From Parasitella parasitica (taxonomy: Eukaryota; Mucoromycota; Mucoromycetes; Mucorales; Mucoraceae): a DNA stretch of 21,349 nt. The notes below the pieces were generated by a model that saw only the letters and a list, made by a program, of their open reading frames with translations, was not told the DNA's origin and did no database searches. This document shows, one piece after another, positions 1 to 10,828 of this stretch. A program made the position numbers and the translations under genes. The DNA lies in contig MU619291.1 of NCBI GenBank assembly GCA_025201805.1, positions 29,041 to 50,389 of the forward strand, read 5' to 3'. Numbering within the stretch: the first letter of the stretch is position 1; each line of letters opens with the position of its first letter.

Positions 1-41
1 AAAGAGTTCATTAGAGTGGGGTATGCGCATGAAAAGGGTAT
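1..41. other. Downstream flank of the C9orf72-like gene
   Basis: Only 41 bases lie between the window edge and the stop codon of the minus-strand C9orf72-like gene. They are probably its 3' untranslated region. No polyadenylation signal or other element is visible. Confidence 0.4.
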
Positions 42-2124
42 CTACGATAATCTTTTTGAATATGTGGTGATGAAATTAGCCATGCCAGGCTGCAGTTTCT
101 CGGCCTGGGTCAGAACAATAGTAAAGTCAGACATGTGATATAGAGCCAGAGCATTCATAATTCTAGTTGTGAGGTCATTGTCAGTTGGCTGGCAAAGTAT
201 GACAGGTCTGTGGTTGCAAGCGTTACTCTCAAGGAGACGGGACGTGTGTAAAAGGTACAAACTTACGTTTCATCTTGCACAAATTTTATCATGGCCAAGG
301 CTCTTTTAATGAGCAATCTCCTCCATTGTCTGACATACGACTCGCGCATTTGGGTGGGGATTCGTCGAGTTTCATCCAATAGCGTTTGCACCATTGGGGC
401 TATACAGTCTGTCTTTTCAAACACACTTTGGCGTCGACTCCAGTCGTTCATATTATTTACAGCCGCATTGCTGTCGTTGATGAAAGCGACAAGGTTTTCC
501 TCCAGCTTGGAAGAGGACGAAGCGTTGTATTGCGCTTTCAATGCATCGTAGCTGTCGAACAGCGGCGTCTTTCGCACAATCAGTCGAGTCATGTCTACGA
601 GAGTCGTAGGCACGGTCGAGCCCAGCACTGCAATCTCGACTTTTGTGTCCATCTCTTCCACGTCCTGTATCAGCAGCCCCTGAAGGTATAAATCAGGCAT
701 GTAATGGTGGTGTTTTCTGGCATGGCTGGATCTGCTCCTCTCTTCTAGCGATAGGAACAGTGCAAGCGTGTTTATAACCATGTTCATGCTGGTGAGAGTG
801 TTGCCCACTAGTAGCGTCGACCCGAACGTCTGCAAATGGGATGTGATTACTCTGTGCGTGTGTCATGGTCAGTAAATATCTGCACAGCAGGCCTCTAGCA
901 TGTCTATTTTACAAACTTGGCAATAAACGGAGATTCCAGCATTTGTCTTGATTCATGATCTAGGATCGTGTGGCTCGTCTAATTGCATTTTAGTCGTCGT
1001 CATTGCACAACCCGGTGCGGTTTACAAACTACCTTGACGCAGTCTATTGGTAAAGACACCGATTCCAGATCCATCACTGATTTAACAAACGGCATCAAAT
1101 GACGCACTTTAAAATACTGCAATGCAACCGACCAAGACTATCAAGAATGGGGATTAGCCTCACTCGACTATGATGATGTCAAAAAAAAAAAAAGGGCTAT
1201 TTACGATGGCATGACGTTTGTAGACCTTGCGTAACTGTACCAGCGGCTCAACCAGCTGGTTTGGTATACGATCGCGCAACACTTGGAAATACTGAGAGAA
1301 ATTCCGCAGATACCGCACGGGGACCACCAGCACTAGTGCACACAGCGACTCCAGCGTAGGGTCATTGAATAAAAACGCAGTGCAAATGATTGCTTGTCGA
1401 TGCAGGACTATCCATTTAGGCTCCACTCCCTTCAATGTGCGTCCCATCTCCCCGTTCAATACCTGTCTTCCAATCATCGTCTGCAACTTTTCTTCCAACG
1501 GCTCAACTGACCATACCTTCTCTACTTTGGGCCCTACAAGGTTAGACCACTGAATCAACATGGCTGCTGAAAAGAACGACGATTCAAATAGCTTCAGCTC
1601 GGCCAACGAGGCAGTGCTTGGCCCTCTTTTCATCGATTTCTTTGAGGTTGTCAAAGTTGCTAAACAAGAAGGCTCGTCAGCCTACAAATGCACGAAATTA
1701 AAACAAAAAAAAAAAAAAAACCACCCATACTACCATTTGCTGCATCTTGTAGTGCCACTATTGCCTCAGAGGGGCCTTTTACAATGGGAGGTGGCAGCAT
1801 TAGCTCTGCCGAGACAGGCGTTATATTATCAGCGAATTGAGGAGATGGCAGCGGGGAAGCCATGCTGGAACTGGCTTCAAAGGCAGGCGATCTTATATGG
1901 TGGTGATGGTGATGATGGTGTGATTGCTTTCTGTGGACGTCTGCGGTGGGTTCTTCTTCTGCAGCTGTAGTAATGGATGGAGAAAGGTCCTGTTTATCGT
2001 TGCTGCTGGATGTCGAGCCGGTCACCACGGCAGTTGTCGTAATTTCCAATGTTTGAATGGCCGTTGTTGAAGCTGTGGCCTTGGACTTTGAGAGACGAGT
2101 GCGTTGAGGTGCCTGGTCTGCCAT
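42..2124 (-). CDS. C9orf72-like DENN-family protein (six exons, 581 aa)
   Basis: Exons on the minus strand: 2124-1731, 1659-1205, 1116-1033, 978-913, 829-267, 225-42; all junctions keep frame. Residues 1-131 are a Ser/Thr/Pro-rich extension with eight consecutive His (69-76). The conserved part starts near residue 160 with SSFFSAAMLIQWSNLVGPKV, matching the longin start of human C9orf72 (FAYWDNILGPRV). Further matches are VGNTLTSMNMVINTLALFL and YLQGLLIQD (human LCLFLTPAER, LFVQGLLKD), ALAMIKFVQDET (human ALTLIKYIEDDT) and LTQAEKLQPG near the C-terminus (human LAEKIKPG). Animal C9orf72 works with SMCR8 and WDR41 on Arf/Rab-type GTPases in autophagy and lysosome control; the same role here is inference. 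Exons 3 and 4 (84 and 66 nt) supply the segment between the N-terminal domain and the main DENN block. The last intron is either 41 nt (exon 6 from 225) or 56 nt (from 210); both keep frame. The human protein is 481 aa, and the difference is largely the N-terminal extension. Confidence 0.82.
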
Positions 2125-2466
2125 CTCTTGCTTGAATTACAACTAAAAAAAAGGGAACAAGGAGAAAAAAAGAATCAACGGAAAAACTCGAACCTTCAAA
2201 AAGTGCTATTTATTATTAGAGTCACGGTGGCAAACGTTAAAAGCATTGATCTGTGCCCCCCCCCCCCGTGCATCCACCACAAAAGACGTTACCTTGTGCA
2301 AGGTGCTGCTTCCAAGTAAAAAAAATACGCGCCCAAAGGAGACGCATTCTTTGGGAAAACACATATAGTAGTAACAGGATAAAACAAGGCAGCATTTGAT
2401 GTATTAGGGCTGCCGTGCTCCCATTATCCTAGGGTCCCAGATAGAGATTCTATACATTGCAAAGCT

Positions 2467-2557
<91 letters not shown>

Positions 2558-2577
2558 TATCAACAGATTCCCTTGTG
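2125..2577. other. Tandem intergenic region between PFK-2/FBPase-2 and the C9orf72-like gene
   Basis: These 453 bp hold the 3' end of the PFK-2 gene and the promoter of the C9orf72-like gene, both minus. They contain an 86-nt T run (2470-2555), a run of 12 C (2256-2267) and several short A runs. No ORF with recognisable content, RNA gene or clear TATA box is visible. Confidence 0.6.
2470..2555. repeat. Homopolymer T86 (A86 on the transcribed strand)
   Basis: There are 86 consecutive T on the plus strand. Read along the minus-strand PFK-2/FBPase-2 gene, this is A86 beginning 22 nt after the stop codon. It is far longer than any other homopolymer in the window (next longest 16-19). Confidence 0.9.
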
Positions 2578-4894
<2,317 letters not shown>

Positions 4895-5369
4895 TAGAGT
4901 TCAAATGAAGGAGAAAAGAAAAAGGGAAAGGGAAAGAGCAACTTTTCAAATAAATAATTAATTGGGCCACGCTTGCTGATGGAAGCTATGATGCACTTGT
5001 CACAAGAAAAGCAGGTTGTCTGTCATTGCCCAAAGTTTGTCATGCAACATGCGCTAATGGATTGCGTAAATGTGCACACAGCAGTCTAATCACGACATGT
5101 GTGGAAGCCAATGCTCACATTCGCAAGGCGAGCAAACCCAACTATATGACCTCAAAAAATGACCTCAAAAAAGCACCGCACAATTAGCAGCAAAAAGCGA
5201 CAATTTAAAGGAAATAGTAGCCTATAGCGTCCTAAAACCACTTGACACTTCAACAAGACGAACGGTACATCCGTCCATCCATGCACTGAAAACGCAGTCT
5301 GCGGACCATTTTCTGCAGAAAAAAAAATAAAAACTGGTTGAGCCCCTTCCCGTTTCATAGCGTTCCAAA
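4895..5369. promoter_or_regulatory. Divergent intergenic promoter region (PFK-2/FBPase-2 and GNAT genes)
   Basis: These 475 bp separate two divergent start codons (4894 minus, 5370 plus), so promoters of both genes must lie here. A perfect 2x13-bp direct repeat (atgacctcaaaaa) is at 5146-5171. The stretch next to the PFK-2 start is purine-rich on the plus strand (about 4905-4940). No clear TATA box was found. Confidence 0.55.
5146..5171. repeat. Tandem 13-bp direct repeat in the divergent promoter
   Basis: atgacctcaaaaa occurs twice, head to tail, with no spacer (5146-5158 and 5159-5171), about 200 bp upstream of the acyltransferase start. It could be a paired factor-binding site or a chance slippage duplication. 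Confidence 0.75.
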
Positions 5370-6493
5370 ATGACCCAGTTGTACAAATGGTCGACGGATG
5401 AGCAAATCAACCAGCTCAAACAATACCTCGCACACAGAGGTCCAACGACCGCGTCTTTTCTCGGCTATTTACTGAGAACCCGTGCTTGGGAGTCTGGTTC
5501 TCCTGGTAAAAGCGTCATATGGACATCGCACCAGGAGCCATTGAATACGACGGATGTTGTGGTCTGGCTTATCGACAGCGACCATCGTACGCGATTCTTT
5601 GTCAGTTCTGAAGTCGAGCTGAATTCCAAGGAAATGACGCCAGAGGCCATTTCCTTCGACTACAACACTTTGGATCCCAACAAACTTCCCCCTTACTTTA
5701 AGGACAGTCAAGACGAGCAACTGTACAGGCAGAGTTTGCAAACTGCCGAGGAATTTCTGGTTAGGTACATGGATCAAAGATATGGGGCAGACACAGGTGG
5801 GCCTTTTTTTCTACAGTTCAAATGCGAATCTTTTTTTATTTATTTTATTTTTACTAACATTGGCCCAACAAGGCGAATTTTATCATGATACATGTCTTTT
5901 ATGGGCGCCTATCTTCCACAAGCTATTCAAGATCAGTCTAGACGTGCCTTGCTTTGTGTTTTCCAGACAAGCCTCCAAGCCGTTGGACCCAATTAAATTG
6001 CCATTGAACTATTCAATTGACTCGCTAGATCCAACAGACGTACACACTGTTATCACCAAGAATAAGCTTGCTTATGACCCTAAATATGTCCTGGATTGCT
6101 CTCGTATTTCGAGCGCTATTCGAGCAAAAGGAGAGTTGGTTGCCTGGGGGATGACACACAGGGATTGTAAAGTATACATGCTCACCCACTAAAAAGTATG
6201 CTGCTTTTTTTTTTTCTTTTAACATTCAAAATCTATATACGGTAGTATTCGTTGGTGCATTGCATGTTTTACCGGAATATCGTCGCCAGGGATTAGCAAA
6301 AATATTAGTAATCGACTTGTGCAGACAGCATGCTGAATTCTTCAAATCCGAATTGTCAAATGTGCCATTAGAGAAGCTTTACGCCGCCTCTTGTGTCGAA
6401 ATAGGCAACGACAGCAGCGCCAGAGTATTTAAAAAAGCCGGTTTCGAAGCTCATGGTTTAGGCTCAGCATGGATTCACTGCTACAAAAAATAG
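5370..6493 (+). CDS. GNAT-fold N-acyltransferase, GLYAT/FR47-like (three exons, 322 aa)
   Basis: Exons 5370-5796, 5873-6166 and 6246-6493. The first intron carries a TACTAAC-like branch site. The C-terminal third is a GNAT acyl-CoA-binding core: VAWGMTHRD (strand 4 region), then GALHVLPEYRRQGLAK at 244-259 with the RxxGxA pyrophosphate-binding motif (R253, G256, A258), and a closing SSARVFKKAGFEAHG segment typical of the family. The N-terminal about 180 residues (YKWSTDEQINQLKQYL, SFLGYLL) resemble the N-terminal half of glycine N-acyltransferase-like proteins, whose length (about 290-300 aa) is similar. It should transfer an acyl group from acyl-CoA to an amine; the substrate cannot be told from sequence. 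It is convergent with the Rqc2 gene, 103 bp away. An alternative is another GNAT subfamily with a long N-terminal domain. Confidence 0.83.
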
Positions 6494-6596
6494 GGAAATC
6501 ATGCAGCGCTGTATGTGTGTAAAATATACTATTGGGGGGGGGGGTTTTAAAAATTTATTTTTGAATTTCTATGATATGATGTGCATGCTGTTTATA
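6494..6596. other. Short convergent 3' intergenic region
   Basis: Only 103 bp separate the acyltransferase and Rqc2 stop codons, so the two 3' untranslated regions probably overlap on opposite strands. The spacer holds a run of 11 G (6534-6544). No terminator-like hairpin is seen. Confidence 0.6.
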
Positions 6597-9500
6597 TTAT
6601 CTTCTATTGCCACCCTTTTTGCGTTTACTAGCTTCAAGATTTGGAGCAGAGACCTTGACCTTACCCATCATGGTGTTGATTCCTTCCATTTCAGGAACAC
6701 CTTTTATCAGCTCCTTTTCACGAGCAGTGGCTTCGTTAAGATTGAAAAAGACAGACTGAGCCTGCTTGATAGCTTTACCACGTTTAAGTGATCCAGGGGT
6801 AAGTTTGACTTTGTACTTGTACTTTTGGATAGCTGTGTAAGGTGCGCAAACAGGTATAGCGAAATGAATGATATCTTCGGGCAAAGGATTAGGGGTGAAT
6901 GAGTCAAGCACCGACAGATTGGCAATTTCATCTGCTTCCAGCATGGTGATATTCTCTTCTTTGAGCATTTGACGGATTGTTTCCGTGTCCTTCTCATCGA
7001 CACCCTCCGTTTCGATTGGGTGCTCTTTTTCTTGCAGCTCTTTCTGCTGTGCCTTTAATAACTTTGTCTTTTCATCCGCTTCCCTTTTGGCTGCTCTTTC
7101 CTTTTCCAAAGCTGCTTTTTCTTCTTTCGCCTTGGCATCACGCTTAGCCTTTTTACCCTTGGGCTGAGGGCCCTTGTTTGACTACGATTGCATCATGTCA
7201 GAAAGGATATAATTGCGAGATTACCGTGTGATTTACTTACAGCCAAAAGTTCCATTCGAAGCTTTCTCTCTTCCTCATCTTGATCAGCATATTTATCCTT
7301 CATCTTTTTAGCCTTGCCCTTCTTTCCTCGAATAGAAACAGGAGGAGCCGCAGCCGAGGGTTTTGCTGGGGCCTGTTGCTTTGGCTTTGCCTGCTTTTCT
7401 TTCACTTGCTGCTGTTGTAACTCCTGCTGCCCTTTGATTTCATCTGTAAGTTCAGCAACATTATACTTTTTCATTAGTCTTCGCTCCTTGGCAGTGATAA
7501 ATTTCTTTGCTGGGGTATTTGAACCGTTAGTTGAGGGGCTCTCAGTGTTGCCTTGCTCATCAGAGTCATGGCCATAATCGTCCAGATCATATTTGTCGAC
7601 TTTGGCTTCTTTTTCTTGGAACTTCTCCACAGTGACAGGGAGTGATTCTAGTTGTGTATCAGGAAAAGCGTTCTCCCCTTCGCTGCTATCGTCAGAGTCA
7701 GAGTCAGAGTCAGAGTCAGAGTCAGAGCCGGAGTCTGAGTGCGAGTCAGAATCAGCTTTGTTAGTTGGTTCATCTGCTGTTGGCGTAGAGGTACCTACGA
7801 CTCATTAAAATTAGCATACAACAGAGTAAAAGCGACTGACTATGATATACCTAATGTCGCAGCGGCAGTTGCTTCATGTGTCGGCTCTTTTTTTGGTTCA
7901 GATGAATCACTTTGGTTTACATCAGGCTTATTTTCCTCAATAGAGGCAAGGAAATCAGTCTTTCTTGATTGATCAGATTCACCAGGAGGGGCAGATTCGT
8001 CTTCCCCTTCTTCTTCGGCGTGAGCCTTCACATGATTGCCAATACAAGATTCGTCCAATTTGAAAACATAACCAAAGCCATAGACTAATTGAACAGGAGG
8101 CAGAAAGTTCTTTTTGCCACGGATCATAAAACTACCCGTTGTAAGGTATTCGCCAGATGGAGCAGATTTAGACACTTGATCAGGGTAAACCCAATAAGCG
8201 CTAGTAACAATTTTTGAGTCCCAAGCTTTACTTTGACAAACAGACATGATGCCAGCTTGATGCAAGGTACTAGGAGGAATAGGCTGACCGTTGGCGTTAG
8301 GTTTATTCTTGACAATGACGGAAGCGGCACCATGAAGATCGGCATGAACGTAGGCATCGTTTTTCAAAAGATAACGTTTGACCAACATTTCATTCTGCTG
8401 CATATCACGGCCAGCAATGACGAGATGGCCATCCGTAGAGACAAACCACAAGAATTTTTCAAACCAGAATGGCTTTCTAATCTTATTGATCGTAGCAGTA
8501 ATCTTGGTTTCCTTCAAATCTTGTCTAATCTTACGTTCAGCAGACTTTAAAGCCTTGGACGTGGCTTCAATCGTCTTTTCATGCTTGCTTGCAGTTGTCT
8601 TCTTTTGATCGTAATATTTTCTGGCATTAGCAAAAGCTGATAACCCAATATCAACATCAACCTTGTGCAATTTTTGCAAGGCTGGGCTTTCGCCATCACT
8701 TTCATCACTATCCTCATTATCTTCGTGATCACTAGATAATGTTTTAATATATATATATATATAATAAAGTGCATGACTTTTACGGTATACTCACGTTAGA
8801 ACCAGTGTCAATTGATTTGTAGGCAATTTGAGACTATCAATGATCATGGCAATAGGATTTTCTCTCCTCTTTTCTTCCTTGACTAAATCATTCAAATCCT
8901 GCCAATCCATCTGACTAGCAACAGCATTGCGAATGATTGTAATGGCGGCATCTACCATCTGAAGATTCAGCTCAATCAATTGAGCCTTTTGAATATTTGT
9001 AATTTGCTGGTCCAAGAGGCTTTGGACTCTGTTTTCTTGCTCTCTGCGAACAGATTCCAATTTCTTCATTGCTGCTTCTTCTTGACGTCTTGATTTCAAA
9101 TCAAGCTTTTGAGATTCAATGGCTGAAAAGAACTCGTCAACAGCTTTATCAAACGTAGGATATTCCTTGAATTGCCGGTTGGCAAATTGCTTATACAGGA
9201 AAGGGTGGAATTCATCATAGCTAAGTGAATGGTTAAGATACATTGGCTTACTCCTGCCGCCGCCACACACACACCCCCCCCCCCAAGACACTTACATTTC
9301 AACTTGCTCATCACTCTCAGTCTTGGGCTTATTCTTGTCATCCAACAAGATAATGAAGCCATTAGATACGACGTTTTTCGTGGACTCAATCAATTCGTCT
9401 CCTTTACTGAAACCTTGTAACAGAGCTTCCATCATCGGTGAATCTGTCAAGAGTATTTTCAGCCATGTAAACCATACACCGTAAATGGAGTACTTACTGT

Positions 9501-10462
9501 CTGATGAATCAAAGTCAGTGGCGACCTTCATGTTAGGATCCAAACCAGCCTCCAAGATGATATGCTCTATCATGGCAGGACCATATTCTATAAACCCATT
9601 CAATTGTCCTGCTCGATATGCTACCATAATAATAACTTACCAAACTTGATATTAAGCAACTTCTTTAACGTATCTTTAGGACCAGCAGATCGTAATCCCG
9701 TTCTTAATTCATCCACCTCAACTTTTTTGAAATCATTTAGTACTGTCTGTGCATTATATGTTTCTCCAACAGCAATGTTTAGTGTCTCGGTAGCGGGGAC
9801 GTTACGCAACAAGGCCAAAATACAATATTGATGATCTGTGAGTATAATGTTACCCTGATTGCAGCACAGTATCAGTTCTACTACCATATAACCAAATACA
9901 ACAATTACTTACAGAAGCATAGAATTCACAGATAATGTGGTATCCAATGCCCATTTCCCCGCCGGCAAACTCGAAATCAACGATACGATCAACACCTAAT
10001 TGACGAACGTTGGTGAGACGTCTAGTGCGAAGATGCTTACGAAGCTATTTCCATTATATTAGTCTCCAATAATCCGTTTGATGATAATTCGCTCACCTTG
10101 GCACAGAATGGAGTTGGAGTTACTGACTTGTCTCGACTAAATTGGGTGGTATGGATACGGGTGCCAGATTCAACCAAGACGAGTTCCTTGTTATCAGGCT
10201 ACCCGATTTGTGTTAGTTATATAAATTTACACAACTGCTGTTTTTGCTCCACTGTAAGGCCTCAGTAGCATACCTTGGCAAATTTGAAGAGAAATGTCTT
10301 GTTATTTACATCGTAAATATTCTGCAGACGAATGCCAATAAGTCTACATGACGTGTTTAGCATGTAAAATGTGCAAAGTCGATACAGAGTTTACTAGACA
10401 TACCTTTCTCGAAGATTAATGACAGTAGCACGGATATCCAAGGCATTGAAACGTTGCTTCAT
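6597..10462 (-). CDS. RQC2: Rqc2/NEMF-type ribosome quality-control factor (eleven exons, 1086 aa)
   Basis: This protein binds stalled 60S-peptidyl-tRNA complexes, recruits the Ltn1 ubiquitin ligase and directs C-terminal tailing. Exons: 10462-10404, 10343-10274, 10198-10097, 10044-9913, 9854-9641, 9587-9498, 9443-9296, 9220-8795, 8731-7851, 7794-7241, 7181-6597; all in frame. It begins [20 protein letters not shown] as in the family. The NFACT-N domain includes [10 protein letters not shown] and keeps D9 and D96-R97, equivalent to the residues I recall as needed for CAT-tailing in yeast (D9, D98, R99). A long Gln/Glu/Lys-rich helical region follows (about 285-400), then the NFACT-R domain (about 500-640; [29 protein letters not shown]). 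A Ser-Asp repeat lies near 720-745, [20 protein letters not shown] near 863-882, and the conserved NFACT-C tail at about 975-1086. Length matches human NEMF (1076 aa). It shares a divergent promoter with the eIF3c gene. Confidence 0.95.
7691..7750. repeat. Coding hexanucleotide repeat in the Rqc2 gene
   Basis: Six perfect gtcaga units (7691-7726) are followed by four degenerate ones up to 7750. On the minus strand they encode the alternating Ser-Asp tract of Rqc2 exon 10. The hexamer keeps frame whatever its copy number, so length polymorphism would be tolerated. Confidence 0.9.
8747..8764. repeat. TA dinucleotide repeat in Rqc2 intron 8
   Basis: A run of alternating a/t lies inside the 63-nt intron 8794-8732 of the Rqc2 gene. 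It makes up a large part of the intron. No function is apparent. Confidence 0.7.
9274..9284. repeat. C11 run with adjacent CA repeat in Rqc2 intron 7
   Basis: Eleven C follow a short (CA) repeat (about 9263-9274), 11 nt inside the donor of the 75-nt intron 9295-9221. On the transcript this is a G11 tract immediately after the 5' splice site. Confidence 0.8.
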
Positions 10463-10828
10463 TGTTTGATTTTGATATTGAAGTAACAAGAAGGGCAGCA
10501 AGAAACTGTTTTCGACCTATTTTTAATGCTTTTCTTCACCCAATCACTTGCCGCTGCCGTAGTTGCTAACCGCAGCAAATTTGATAGCCTTCATGTACCG
10601 TATACGACTCCGATGGTCCATCACCCATAGTTGCCTGGTACATGATCCATACCAATGCCATGACTTGCTTTGAAGAAGAGACGTCGATGCACACAGCCAC
10701 CAGCACGTGAATTGAAAATTTTTGTCCAATTTTTTTTTTTCTATTCCTATTGAATTGACGTGCTTCCCCCTTACAATAGAGGCCTTCTTTTTTTAACCTT
10801 CGCGAGCGAACCCTTATAGATATCAACC
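10463..10828. promoter_or_regulatory. Shared divergent promoter of the RQC2 and eIF3c genes
   Basis: These 366 bp separate the two start codons. Visible motifs are an E-box CACGTG (10704-10709), a TGACGTG element (10756-10762), a T13 run (10728-10740), a pyrimidine-rich stretch before the eIF3c start, and the imperfect palindrome ttcgcgagcgaa (10799-10810) 18 bp upstream of the eIF3c ATG. Minus-strand open frames in this stretch have no family features and are taken as chance. The motif assignments are by consensus only. Confidence 0.6.

Noticed and set aside
42-47. The terminal GTAGAT of the C9orf72-like gene as a splice donor to a further exon outside the window.
   Set aside because: Possible, but the stop falls within about ten residues of the human C-terminus position and no acceptor is visible in the remaining bases.
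1681-1730. Alternative acceptor ending at 1682 for exon 2 of the C9orf72-like gene.
   Set aside because: With the phase-1 donor at 1730 it gives an immediate in-frame stop, whereas the acceptor ending at 1660 keeps frame.
1560-1970. Plus-strand 136-codon open frame over the first C9orf72 exons.
   Set aside because: It runs through a poly-A intron tract and antisense low-complexity coding sequence; the minus-strand gene explains the region.
9588-9640. A 32-nt intron after Rqc2 exon 5, using the acceptor ending at 9609.
   Set aside because: Although in frame, 32 nt is too short; the acceptor ending at 9588 gives 53 nt and restores the family motif EYGPAMIEH.
10544-10826. Minus-strand open frames in the eIF3c/Rqc2 promoter.
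   Set aside because: They lie between two well-supported divergent start codons, show no family features and have unlike composition.
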